A stretch of 64,000 nucleotides of DNA from Spirometra erinaceieuropaei (GCA_902702965.1 CACRXP010000087.1:593017-657016), one strand, 5' to 3'; shown: positions 9,701-19,479, numbered from the stretch's first letter. The notes: generated from the sequence alone by a model not told the origin. Numbers and translations are program-made.

Positions 9701-10889
9701 CGAACAGGCGAGTTCCAGGTAGCAGTTCAGAAAGCGAAGATGTGATCACTGGAACAAGAAATTTATTGGCCTGACGTTTCGGATTCTCACTCGAGTCCAT
9801 CATCAGAGACAGTCGCAGATAAAGGTAATGGTAGCACAAGGAGTGCAGTATTTATAGCACGTGGCTGCCGTGGGACCATATGAACGCTGTAATTAACAGC
9901 TCTCGGAATCACCGCTGGGGTCGTAACTGATAATGGAAAGTTACGGCGGCAAACTGTCGCGGTATTGACGCCATCCTCCAAATACGGATTAACGATGCGT
10001 CTTAGAGGGCTACAAATACAAAAAGTTTGCCGGACTTGATAATGTGGATCTACTAGTTATGCGAAATTAAGGAGGGATGATGGAAGGTAAACTTATAGTG
10101 GTGTCCTGTAGACAGCAATGACAGACAAAATGGAATATAAACTGGTCGTACCGGCCAATGGTCTGGTGAAGCTTGTCCTGTAGATCAATAAAGCTGGCAT
10201 AGCGGTCCTCGTCAAAGGCAATATTCCTCAGAACGGCCGCAACGACGAAGGGACGCACTTCCAAGACCTGTAACGCACAACATTGGGAGCGGATGAGATT
10301 TTTTCCAAAGGCAAGAAGTTAGTTTGCGTGACTTGATTGAGGCTGAATACTTAGGCAAACCTGCCTTATTTTACCGCAGTAACGGCACAAACAACCATGC
10401 GGTTTCTTTGGTTTTTACTGCAAATAAGAACTCACATTAGGAGAAGCCCGAATTTGTATATGGGGCATCGGAAGGATGGCACGATATTCCGGCGCAGCTA
10501 TTCTAAAAAGCACTTTAAGATGCTTTTGCACTTACTTGCCCTGAAAAATGAGGAGGGCTCGGGTGAGGCCCTCAGCGCACAGGAGGTCATAGCGGTTAGC
10601 AGGAACTTCCACTTTGTAGATTGTCGTATCACTCTTCGAGCCAACCGCTCCAACGTCGCCCTGTTCACGTTTGGCTAATTCTTGTTCAGATGTCTAAACA
10701 TGACGCTTTTATTAAGACAGGCGAGGTGAACGAACAATTTCATCCAATTCCAGCCCAAAGGCAAAGCAGAGGTCTGTGAACTCCTCTTCAGCTAAAACGA
10801 AAGGCGCTAATGACGAGTTTGCGAGACTTACTAAAGCTTCTTTTCAGTTTTTGGAAGAGAACATGCTCCGGCACAGAGACGATCGGCAT
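3793..10889 (-). CDS. FARSB: Phenylalanyl-tRNA synthetase beta subunit, N-terminal seven exons (3' part outside window)
   Basis: This is the beta subunit of cytosolic phenylalanyl-tRNA synthetase, an alpha2-beta2 enzyme that charges tRNA-Phe. Exons, in minus order, are 10889-10832, 10791-10736, 10693-10536, 10502-10436, 10267-10152, 6772-6622 and 3901-3793. All junctions are GT-AG and all phases agree, giving 238 complete codons. The start is [15 protein letters not shown], collinear with the N-terminus of animal FARSB. Family landmarks seen are [42 protein letters not shown] in the B3/B4 region, and SMPPVING at the last exon. About 240 of the usual 590 residues are present, and the rest must lie left of position 1. 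Three introns are 40, 42 and 33 nt. The two of 3379 and 2720 nt hold SINEs and retroelement fragments. An acceptor-like TAG lies 8 nt before the ATG. Confidence 0.94.
4130..4420 (-). repeat. Partial arm of the large inverted-repeat family
   Basis: The reverse complement of about 4220-4340 resembles the inner arm of the element at 5-1002. It has TATTTTATGGAAAGCAT, then a run ending TTCAAAAAGGGGGTAGC, in the same order as TATATTTCATGGAAAAC and the CTCAAAAGAAGGG block there. The outer arm and partner arm are not evident. It lies in the intron between FARSB exons 6 and 7. Confidence 0.45.
4745..5215 (+). repeat. Interspersed repeat family B, near full-length copy
   Basis: This roughly 470-bp repeat is also found at 11600, 35780, 36490, 48350, 53740 (minus) and 55795 (minus). 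Shared landmarks are GTCCGGCAGAAG, TTGCAGGCTCACAGC, GACCGGGGGGTGTAGTGG, GGATCCAGGTGGGGGAAG, GCACACGGTGGACATC and a closing CGACGGTCAAACTGCCGTC. No open frame is conserved between copies, so it is a non-autonomous repeat. It sits in a FARSB intron, antisense to the gene. Confidence 0.75.
5282..5628 (+). repeat. Two-copy tandem duplication, period about 170 bp
   Basis: Copies at about 5282-5449 and 5450-5628 share GAATACTCCGATTTACAGGG, ACTCTCACGCTAGGCTTTC, ATCGTCCGCCA and CAGCTCATGACCAAC in order. The second copy has an extra CCGTAGTCTGA stretch after the GAGAAAA block. No coding potential was seen. It lies in a FARSB intron. Confidence 0.85.
5869..6538 (+). mobile_element. P310 tRNA-like/hammerhead-like element, tandem units with inverted head
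   Basis: Two direct units with a 310-bp period (CGGGCCCGTGGCTCAATGG at 6071 and 6381) are preceded by an inverted copy of the unit head. That inverted head (5869-5962) pairs with 6252-6345. Each unit has an A-box-like GTGGCTCAATGGTAGAG and a B-box-like TTGTTCGAATCCC, a hairpin bounded by CCCAA/TTGGG, then CTGATGA (6167-6173) or TTGATGA (6477-6483). After exactly 14 nt comes GAAA (6188-6191, 6498-6501). The flanks TCTCATTTAAAATT and TCTCATATCTAAAATT may be an eroded target duplication. The tRNA-like promoter plus hammerhead-like core recalls the SM-alpha retroposons of schistosomes; that link is inference. It lies in a FARSB intron. Confidence 0.75.
6960..8380. other. FARSB intron stretch without recognised content
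   Basis: This is part of the 3379-nt intron between FARSB exons 5 and 6. Short open frames occur on both strands, but none shows recognisable protein motifs or splice-compatible coding. A pure G run lies near 7257-7268 and a C-rich run near 7779-7791. Nothing else was recognised. Confidence 0.5.
8388..8560 (+). repeat. Serine-tRNA-like SINE, best-preserved copy (tRNA-like part 8439-8518)
   Basis: Positions 8439-8518 fold as a near-complete cloverleaf. The acceptor strands are GCCTCG and CGAGGC, and the D arm is GCTC/GAGT with a GG-containing loop. The anticodon stem is GGCT/AGCC with loop GTACTAA, giving anticodon ACT. A 12-nt variable region follows, then a perfect T arm, GTGGG-TTCGAAT-CCCAC. 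A head of about 50 nt (GGGCGGGTAAC) and a tail (CAGTTGGGTCAAAGTGAATTA) recur at 43106-43275, which shows a SINE rather than a unique tRNA gene. ACT would be an odd anticodon for a cytosolic serine tRNA. Confidence 0.75.
9080..9715 (+). pseudogene. RTE-type reverse transcriptase fragment, split by a foldback insertion
   Basis: Downstream of the insertion, 9477-9715 reads [19 protein letters not shown], then [12 protein letters not shown], then [11 protein letters not shown]. This matches the RTE motif series MARVTDNG / VTNGVKQGCVL / IAYRTDG. Upstream, 9190-9246 reads LDNVNRG, which fits the KAFDTVNR block. Stops and frameshifts make it dead. The two halves are separated by the 9259-9476 insertion with a 12-bp duplicated target. 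The fragment lies antisense in a FARSB intron. Confidence 0.7.
9259..9476. mobile_element. Foldback insertion with 82-bp palindromic arms and 12-bp target duplication
   Basis: Arms 9304-9385 and 9395-9476 are inverted copies with a single mismatch (CATAAG against CTTACG) and a 9-nt spacer, TGTATTGTT. The 12-mer GATCACGACTAC occurs immediately before position 9259 (9247-9258) and immediately after the right arm (9477-9488), as expected for a target-site duplication. The host sequence is a decayed RTE reverse transcriptase. Confidence 0.8.
9735..9990 (-). mobile_element. Penelope-like 3' region with hammerhead-like motif
   Basis: On the minus strand, CTGATGA (9806-9800) is followed by a GGA/UCC-closed stem-loop, then GAAAC with GTC directly after it, then AGGCCAATAAA. 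Flanking strands GUCU and AGGC can form four base pairs as stem I. Minimal type I hammerheads with a GAAACGU end are established features of Penelope-like retroelements. The neighbouring text CCAATAAATTTCTTGTTCC is similar to the end of the Penelope-like copy near 44290. No protein-coding part is attached. Confidence 0.6.
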
Positions 10890-10964
10890 CACCAGAACTA
10901 GAATAAAAAAATAGCAAGCGTTTCACTGAAAAGGCGTCAGTTAAAATAACATGGAATTGAGTTT

Positions 10965-11345
10965 TGGATGGTTCAAATACTGAAATCGTAAACTTGTTAA
11001 GGGCTGCAGTCACTTTTATAAAACGGACCGGCGAAACAGTGCCCGCAGCATCAACACACACCCGCCGTCATCGCTTCAGCCGCCCGCACTACCCTCGCAC
11101 GGCCAGCCATTGCATGGGCTTGCTCGGTCACATACGTTTCCTTAAAAACCTGCAGCACACCATACATTTCCCAATCAACACATGCACCACACACATGCGC
11201 CTCCAACATCACACAGCGCTGGCACGAACTGGGTACCTCTCACATAAGTTCGAAGAGTGTCCTTTGGCTCCTTCTCCGTGTGGCTCCACTGATACAAGTG
11301 AGATCTGAGCAGTGCTGGTCGCGTGTGTGGCACACGCAGATGGAC
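10965..11345 (+). pseudogene. RTE-type zinc-finger tail, second copy
   Basis: The frame at 10964-11308 reads HTRRHRFSRPHYPRTASHC followed by MGLLGHIRF. This is the last C2H2-like finger of an RTE-type element with its first cysteines mutated (SRPHYPRT for LHCPHCPRT). The 3' text ACCTCTCACATAAGTTCG, then CCTTCTCCGTGTGGCTCC, matches that at 2550-2605 and, inverted, at 54420-54470. Only the 3' end is present. It starts just upstream of FARSB on the opposite strand. Confidence 0.65.
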
Positions 11346-11599
11346 TATTCTTAGTTTTTTCAGCCCCCTCTCACAATCTCAGCATCAGTTGGCCGACCGG
11401 CTTGGATAATCGACTGTTATACGTGAAGGGCAAAAGGGTGAGGTCCACGTCCAAACGCATTCTCCTAACTATATAAACAATCTGGCGCTCTTGAGACTAT
11501 CACTGTACGCCAAAAGCCGTAGCTTGGAAGATTGTCAACTGAAATCCAACTCAGACCACGAGGTCAGCCCAGTGTGCGCTAGTGTGGAATGGTGGACTA

Positions 11600-11935
11600 G
11601 TGGTCTGAATCAGACTGCGATGACTCCTTAGGGTGGCCTTTATGGCCCTTCCACTCGGTTCGGATCCGAACCACCCGCCTTCTTGTTGCGTAAAATCCTG
11701 GTTCTTTGTGCGCGGACTAGGGGGTGTGTTGGTACGCCTAGGTGCGGGCTCACGCCGCTCCAGTCACCTGTCCCATTTCCAGCCTGCGGTCTTTTTGATT
11801 CTGCCATGATACCGAGAATGCAGTAGACGCTGCACAAGTCTAGCTACACCGTAAACGAATTAACGCGCAAGTTACCGTTCCTGCTGTGAGGCACATGGTT
11901 GACACCGTCGAAACTGACGGTCGAACAGTCGTAAA
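11600..11935 (+). repeat. Interspersed repeat family B, copy
   Basis: This shares GGACTAGGGGGTGTGTTGG, CCTAGGTGCGGGCTCACGCC, GCAGTAGACGCTGCACAAG, GGCACATGGTTGACACCG and TGACGGTCGAACAGTCG with the other family B copies. No conserved open frame was seen. A related 5' block (CAGACTGCGATG...GGCC) recurs near 41024. Confidence 0.65.
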
Positions 11936-11939
11936 GGGG

Positions 11940-14190
11940 ACATGTTTAAACAGAATACGAGTCCCAGAAGGACCGTGTGATAGATTTTTCCGGTTTGGTT
12001 AGAACACATTTTTCTTCAGACACTACATAAAGTAAATGAAGTAGGTGATTAAAACTGTCAAATGGAAGAAAGCAGGCCTTGAAAAACCTTGTGAAATAAA
12101 AGGTCTGACATTATTGACAGATTCCAAAACTTGACAGAAATTTACTTAAACGTCGACTCAATGGGCAGGCCGAGGGTAGTTTCAGAATTCAAGCGATATG
12201 TCAAAGAACGATAAAAGTATTTAAGTTGGTCAAACTAGAACAATCCGCGGACTTACGCGGTTACCTGGAAACCTTTAAAACTTTCCTGACAAAATCTGCA
12301 AGAACTTAAACGGAAACCCAAAAGCGCGGAACCCATTGGCGAGACGGCAGTGAAATACAACAAACGAACATGCTGCATAAGATGGAAATCGAGACACAAA
12401 TCACTTAAAATCACACCGCGGAACAAAGGCGCAAAGTTTAACAAACGACAGGCGGCCGAGAAGGCCGACGCGAAGTAGACAAGGGGCTGCATTTGATGGG
12501 ATAATAACAAAGAGGCGATGCTAAGAGGGCGCAAAACAAGGTCTCTTTTAAAAAGAGTCTAAGGCCATGTACGATGGATGAGCTCCTCTGTAGATCTTAC
12601 TACAAGGTCCTGCCAGGCGCTTGTGCCACACGAACGTGCAAAAATTATGAGCATCTAGGGAACTGAAGGAAGTCGACGAAGGAAATGTACCGATAGTCGG
12701 AAAACTAGGATTGTTTAGTTGGATACTCATCTTTATAAGCCAAAATGTAAGAAACTGTTCCGACGCATATTACGACTCAAAAAAAAACTTTCTGATCTAC
12801 GCGACTCACTTATGATCCCAGTACGCATAAGTACCCTCCCTCCACCCCCACTCCTCCCTAAATTTCGGATATGTTTGGGTCAAAAAATTAAGAAGCGTCC
12901 ACATCATTAATGCCGTGATCTATCTCGTATCCTGCGAAGAGGGAAACGCAGAAACACTTATGAAGACAGATAGCCCAATTTGACGTTTGGAAGCGTGACG
13001 TAGCTGGCACATTACGCAACAAGATGATGAGCTAAGGCTCTTGGCAGCGAACTTTTTCAAGATTTTCCATGTTATGAACGAGAGACAGAGAGCAAGCATG
13101 TGAACAGTATTTCAAATGTGTCTAAAAAAGTTATAGAAAGTCGAAACCGCTGAGATTTTGAAAAGAATATCGAACAGAGAAGGAGTGGATGAGTGCCTCG
13201 ACAAAACCCCTTAGTTATTTGAAGAGGGAAAGTTGGCTGGATTAAGAATTACCAAACCCTCATCAGAATCAGCAAATGTAGTGACCACATCTCCTGCGTC
13301 CGAACAAAGAACTAAACTGGGGTTGGACTCGTAGTGAGGAGACTGGGCTTTATGAATTTACTGTGGGATCTATTCATGAATCCGGGATTCAAATCCAAAG
13401 AGAGATCCCTGGATAGACGTAAGGCAGTTATTTTAGTCTAAGACCAAGGCATTATGGGGAGAGAGGGCGGTCACCACCAATTCCTTCTGCGGCCCTTTAA
13501 ATGAATCCAAAACAAAGGCGGTTGTGAAATCGGAACAAGCTTAAGGTCAGCGTGGACAGATTATTACGGTGTACTGCTCGTGCAGGAATTCGTGGTTAAA
13601 AAAATTCTAGCACAATGTGGCGGTGACCACTTAAAGTCAGGCTTTTAACTTAGGATTCTGCAGAAATGGAAGAAGTGAATAAGTGTGCCGATCAGCGAAT
13701 CCAAGTATCAAAATTAACATCAGAGAGTTTGGCTCTGTGGACTCTTTCAGTTAAGAATCAATAGTTTATATATTACTATCAAAGACAAAAGTCACCCCTT
13801 AAATGCACCAAGTTGTTCTATGGGCGAGAACTCGTCAATTTACGAAGTAGTTATCACATGATTCTGGTCTAGCCGTCTTTTTACGTCGTATTTCCAAGTG
13901 CAAGAAAAAATTAGTCGTTCCTGTTTGACATTCGAAGTTCTAATTTCAACAAACTTGTGGCAGTTCTCATATCCCTGCTATTATTGCAGTCTCTCAAGGC
14001 TAGCTTCAGCGCACAGTCTGGGGCCAGGCTTGTGATTAGCTGACTCTACAGTAATCTTGGCAGGCAATATCCGTATAATCCCTTCGCAGAGGCAGTGCTT
14101 GGTTGCGGCGAGTGCAACGGGTGTGCGTCAATGACGAATATAACCTAAAAGATGCAGTTTGATGTGTTGGGCGTACAATGAATATCCTTA
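11940..14190. other. Intergenic stretch with no recognised gene
   Basis: No convincing coding exon, RNA gene or repeat family was recognised. Around 13060-13250 there is a plus-strand phrase reminiscent of a very decayed CR1-like reverse transcriptase (AANFFKIFHVMNE, then LFEEGKLAG). It is too weak to annotate as an element. Confidence 0.4.
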
Positions 14191-14194
14191 ATTG

Positions 14195-14282
14195 GTTCAA
14201 CCGTGGATTTTGTAAACATATATTTACAAAATCCACGGTTGAACTGCTCACGGACAAGGTATATACCTTGTCCGTGGGCAGT
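14195..14282. repeat. Two adjacent short perfect/near-perfect palindromes
   Basis: Arms of 22 bp at 14195-14216 and 14223-14244 are perfect inverted copies with a 6-nt loop. They are followed without a gap by a 38-bp palindrome at 14245-14282, centred on GGTATATACC, with one mismatched pair. Both could extrude as hairpins or cruciforms. No flanking duplication was seen. Confidence 0.8.
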
Positions 14283-14816
14283 TGAATAAGCTGACGGAAT
14301 GTCTGACGTCATCAAATTCTTCTAAAGCACGCAGGCTGAGCACCGTCAACCAATTAGATAGCCTGCCCCAGTCAAGCTCGTAAACCCAATCTATAAGTAC
14401 AGGGCTGTCCCTGTGCAAGGGACACCCTTGATATATCAGGAATATAAAAGACTAACTCTGGTGTTTGCCTTTATTGGGAGACCATGGACCCAATGGTAGG
14501 CCGAAAAAATTAGAAATGTGCCAGAAGACTAACACGAGTGCAGATTAATCTCAAAAAACTTACACGAATTATGGGAAAGCGACTCACAAGGACGACAACA
14601 GCCTGGGCGCGGATTATTTACACGTCAAGTGGCTTGTTGCAGACCAATAAAATTGTGACAATTGTTTTTTGGCTTAACTCTCAAATATCAGAAGGTAAAG
14701 GTCAACGTCGGCTTAGTCGGTAGTTTTAATGATAAAATGCCTTCTCTGCAAAATTACTGTCGTTTAGATCCGAGCAAACAATACAAAAGTGGCTAAGAGG
14801 TACATGTAGCTCATAT

Positions 14817-17289
14817 ATGTCAAAGGGGAAAAACATCGGATCGATGGTTCTCAAGACACAGAGGAACAAACTGAGGAAGTTGATAATGCAGACGCGGTGG
14901 GAATTCGAGAAGAACTTGCTACAAAAAGCAACGCAGAACCCAAAATTGCTCTACAGCTACCTCCGACGAACTACAAGGAACAGGCATCAAATCCCTTTGA
15001 TAAAGACTACTGATGGCGATGAGATCGCTGATAGTAGGGATAAAGCTGCATTGTTAGGGGGCGCTCACCGATCGTTCATACGGAACTCACTCGTTCCGTT
15101 GTGCCTTATGGACTCTCTCTCGAGCCCAACCAGCAGCCGCACAGCGGCGCATGATATATAGGCAGAATAGTCGGTAATACTATTCTGCCTATATATCATG
15201 CGCCGCTGTGCGGCTGCTGGTTGGGCTCGAGAGAGAGTCCATAAGGCACAACGGAACGAGTGAGTTCCGTATGAACGATCGGTGAGCGCCCCCTAACATT
15301 GTATATTCCCGATCGAAAACCGACAAGGCAACGGGCTCGTGGCCCGGTGAGTAGAGGCGTTGACTTCTAAACCAACAGGTCGCGAGTTCGAGGCTCGGGT
15401 GTTCCACACTTCGGGCTTGGGTATGGCTGGCTGACGACGGCTAATAAGCCAGAAATGGCCATTCCAGTCTCCCTTGTCTTTGTCGGTAATACTATTCTGC
15501 CTATATAAAGCTGCATATTTTTCACGGTTTTTCCAATCAGTCTACACAAACGAGGCAAGGTTCCTTCCTCCCTCCACAGAAGAACTGCCGAATCCAAGCG
15601 TCAGTGATATACTCTTCTCAGAAGGCATTGTCCGAAGAGAATTAGAGGCATTGAACGAATCGAAGTCGCCAGGACCAGACGAGATTCCACCCAAGCTTCT
15701 GAAGGAACTTGCCAGTGAGCTCTCTGTGCCTTTGTAGATGCTCTTTCAAACGTCATTTGACACTGGAACACTTCCTATAGATTGGAAGCTGGCGCATATT
15801 ACTCCGCTACACAAAGGAGGTAACAGGGCAGCGACGACAAATTACCGGCCCATAAGCTTGACATGCATTCTCTGCAAAGTTATGGAAAGGATCATAAAGA
15901 GTGAACTGATGCAATTCCTGGAAGTTCACGGCCTGCAATCGAAATGCCAACATGGGTTCCGAGCAGGCAGATCCTGCACAACAAACCAGCTGCAATCTCT
16001 GCAGACCTGGACCCGAGCTCTCGACGACAGGCACGCGGTCCACATAGCCTTCATCGACTTCCAGAAGGCTTTCGACACTGTGCCACACCAAAGACTCTTA
16101 CATAAGCTGAAAAAAATAGGGAACTTCCTTAAATGGATCGAAAACTTCCTTGTGCGTCGGTCGGGGAAAATCAGATCCGGCTATGGTCGATAGTGGTGTC
16201 CCCCAGGGCTCAGTTCTGGGACCCATTTTGTTCCTTATCTACGTGGACGATGCCGCAAGAGATTTAGACTGTGAAGTAGCAATGTTTGCGGATGACATGA
16301 AGATATGGAGTGTAATTCGGGGTCCTGCCGATGAAGACAGACTGCAGATGAACCTGAATCGGTTGGAGGAGTGGTCAAACCGTTGGCTCCTGCGGTTCAA
16401 CGTTGCCAAATGTAGCATACTTCGCCTAGGCAACACAGCCAGATCCGCCAGCACAAGAGGCTACTTTCTGGGCGGTGCAGCCCTACAAAAGGTCGAAGCC
16501 CAAAGGGACCTCGGTGAGCTGACGACGAGTTCCCTAAAACCATCCGCCCACTGTTCGAGGGTGGCAAAAACCGCAATGTCCGTACTGTACGCCATCAAGC
16601 GTGCGTTTATGGACTTTGACGAAGAAGCTTTCTCTAAGACATTCGGAACATTCGTCCGGCCGCATTTAGAGTACGGCATACAAGCTTGGAGGCCGTGGGC
16701 TGTTGTGGATCAGAACTGCCTCGAAAGAGTCCAGAGGAGAGCAACGAAGATGGTTAGGGGTCAAAGCTCCTTTTCTTATGCAACCCGCCTAGTAAATCTG
16801 AACCTCTTTCCTTTGAGTTACAGGCAACTTCGCGGAGATCTCTTGCAAGCCTTCCGCATTGTAAAGGGGTTGGATTGCAGTCTGGCCTTCGAAGACTTTT
16901 TTGAATTTGCTACCACGACCAACCTCCGAGGTCACCCGTTAAAACTGCGCACTCAGCAGGCACGGCTGGATGTGCGGAAGTTCTCCTTCGCGGTTCGGGT
17001 GGTCAAACCATGGAATGAGCTTCCCGCAGATGTTGTGATGTCACCATCTATACAAATTTTTAAGAAGAATCTGGACATATTTATGTTCCGAAATGACCAA
17101 GAGCGATGAGAAGTCGAGCTTACCCCTGTAACTCCTCCTCATTTTGTCCCACCATTATGGGCGTGTTCGAACTATTTCAGCCCAGAACATCTATCTGTAC
17201 ACCACACATTTTTTGCGTTGCAAATAGGGTACTCAAAGGCTTACGCCTATTTCCCTCAATAAACTGAACTGAACTGAACTGAACTGAAC
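14817..17289 (+). pseudogene. CR1-like non-LTR retrotransposon, 5'-truncated copy (reverse transcriptase ORF2)
   Basis: This is ORF2 of a CR1-like element, starting in the linker before the reverse transcriptase. The frame at 14817 reads NPKLLYSYLRR, is interrupted by P310 at 15052-15504, and resumes with FSRFFQSVYTNEA. RT motifs follow: SPGPDEIPPKLL, YRPISLT, QHGFRAGRSC, DFQKAFDTVPH, SGVPQGSVLGP and FADD. The C-terminal region ends at 17109. Breaks are a TAG at 15735-15737 and a frameshift near 16150-16190, as well as the P310 insertion. The 3' UTR ends with a hairpin-forming block (17222-17252) and an (ACTGA)n tail to 17289. It is the same family as the nested copy at 21443-25734, with a similar 3' block. 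It is dead. Confidence 0.9.
15052..15504 (+). mobile_element. P310 element inserted in CR1-like ORF2, with 120-bp perfect inverted head
   Basis: The insertion is flanked by the 12-bp duplication ATAAAGCTGCAT (15040-15051 and 15505-15516). Positions 15052-15171 and 15179-15298 are exact inverted copies with a 7-nt loop. The direct unit follows: an A-box-like GTGGCCCGGTGAGTAGAGG, a B-box-like GCGAGTTCGAGGCTC, CTGACGA (15431-15437), 14 nt, then GAAA (15452-15455). The end GTCGGTAATACTATTCTGCC repeats the text at the palindrome centre. The unit length is therefore about 312 bp and its 3' end runs into the start of a next unit. Perfect arms imply a young insertion. Confidence 0.88.
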
Positions 17290-17989
17290 ATTTAACGCCT
17301 ATGTGAGGAACTGTAAGTGACGCGAGCCCACTCGCGTAGAGGAGCGGTGTTAATTCTTTTTGGGTGATACGTTATGACACTGTGGATGCCCTTAATTACG
17401 TACGTTTTGTTAAAACAGTAAATTGGTCGAAATGTCGCATCTTTTATGTAATTTTGTGATCCATTACTGAATATTCTAAGCACAAACGCTGCTGATGATT
17501 ACTGGCGGTAACTTCGGGGTTTGTAGAGCCACCAGTTGAAGTCGATTGTCTTGTGACAATAAGAAAATTTCGTTCCCGATTTCTGAAAGTCAGTGTGGCA
17601 ATAAATAACGAACGTTTAAAAGAACCCAAAGCCGTGAAATTTATAATATATCTCCTTAAGCACACAGTGTTTGCTGAATGAATAGGTTAACGTGCCAAAT
17701 ACGCGAGATAATGTTGACTGCTAGAACTTCCTGCCGGGGGCGACTGGCTGCAGAAGTTGCTTAAAGCCTAATTACTTCTGCGTGTACAGCCGCAGTAATA
17801 TGGTGAACAGGAACGATATTATGTGTCTCACAGATGACTTTGAAAACGTATTATCTCACCTATCCCAAAAATTAAAGCTTCTGTTCAGTTCATTTAATCC
17901 GCGTTAACGCTGGAACAGCTTGAGGTGGGATTCTGCAGGAGGGCGTTCTGCATTACATGCTCTTTTTTGTATATGTATGTGAACGTCAG

Positions 17990-18985
17990 CCATGATTGCC
18001 CTACGAGAAAGTAACGTCCGCTGATGACCTGAAGGCATAACTTTCTATATCAAAGCCAGAGGATGGGCAGAACTTGAGAAGTAATTTGGATAGATTGCGA
18101 CAGTGGTGTGAGCAGTTGCAAATATCAAATCATCCGACTGCGATCCAGTAACAGAAAGACGAGATTGGAAAATCAGCACTTTATCGGAGATCCCCAAATC
18201 GGACCAGTAAACGAGTCAATGGGCCTAGGCGTGTGAATGGCATATCTTCCTAAACCTTCGTCTTTCTACGTCAAGATTGTATTCAAACCTCTGTGTATCC
18301 GGGGAGTAATAAGAAGATCCTCCCTTGAACTTAGCGAAAAGATTTTTGGTCAGATGTTTGGAACATTTATTCGGTAGGTGTTAGTATATTGCTTTCAGGC
18401 TTGGCGACCTAGAATAAAACAGGGCTATGGTCTTTTGAAAATGGTCTGACGGACGGTGACCAAACTAGTTAGTGGTATGAAGTGTCTACACTATAGGGAA
18501 CAACTAGGAAGGCAAAACAACTCCCTCTTATAGACAATAGAGAAGGAGTGAGCTTATTGTCTTCAAAATCGACAGGGACATAAAGACTCTAAGCCTTTGT
18601 TTTTTGAATAAGGCTCTTTAAATTCAGGCCAATTATAGTAACATTAGCGAACGTAATTTTCCTTTTCAGTGCCTGTCGACTATCAGTCGAATCCTGCAAT
18701 TCGCACTTTGTGCCGTTGAACCGTCTCCAACGGTGTACATTCCCAATTCCATGAGAAGGGATGGGACTGAAAATATCCGGCGCAGTATTACCCATCCCTC
18801 TCTGGAATGACGCTATTTCATAGGCAGCAGTTTTTTCTCCTAAACCATCGAAACTACAAAAACAGCCTCCTCTGCATCTATTCATAAGGATTTTTTGCTG
18901 TTTTCCCGAACCGTGCTTTATCTTTCTTTGACAGTGCATGTAAATTGGTATTAAATACAATCATTATTATTATTACTATTATTCA
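17990..18985 (+). pseudogene. Heavily decayed non-LTR element with (ATT)n-type tail
   Basis: Plus-strand remnants of the region after the reverse transcriptase active site are visible: ADDLKA near 18020, then RSNLDRLRQWCEQL at about 18075. The text at 18590-18980 is related to the 3' UTR of the element ending at 27291. Shared blocks are GCAGCAGTTTTTTCTCC and TGACAGTGCATGTAAATTGG, followed by an imperfect ATT repeat. Many stops and shifts are present. Confidence 0.55.
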
Positions 18986-19479
18986 CAATCCAACCTCTAG
19001 CTAGAATTCGACCATTAGGTCTGCCAGAAAGTTTAATTAAGTGCAACTATCCTTGAAATTTAAAAATGATTGGATTAATTTTGCAGGAGAAAAAAAGCCT
19101 TTACAACCGAGTTTGTCCATTAACCCTTTAGGCTCAATTATACCCCTAAATTATTTCTTTGCCCCGCGTGCCGGCTGCTTACCAATGCGTTTCTATCTGT
19201 CCTGCAAATAGTCCTCATATGAAAAAGTCGAGAGCCTGATCCTTGGTCAGAATTCATTGGGTCCATCCGATGGAGGTATGTAATAAGAAATTCATTTGTA
19301 TTTGCATCGGAAGGGATAGAGACAGAGCCCTTGGCCAACCTATTCATGTGCAATGATTTCGCATATTCGCACTCAAAATAAAGTTGCAAACATTAAGCAT
19401 CTGTTCACATCACAACAGAACCGAAATAATAAGGAAGCTCAGCTATTCACTGTGAGTCAGTATGGAAAGGTTGTGCATG

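Noticed and set aside
10397..10678. 93-codon plus-strand frame
   Set aside because: It is antisense to FARSB exons 3 and 4, which have homology and correct splice sites on the minus strand.
12840..13340. Very decayed reverse transcriptase-like phrases on the plus strand
   Set aside because: Only short scattered similarities were seen and no motif order or active site, so it is below the threshold for an element call.
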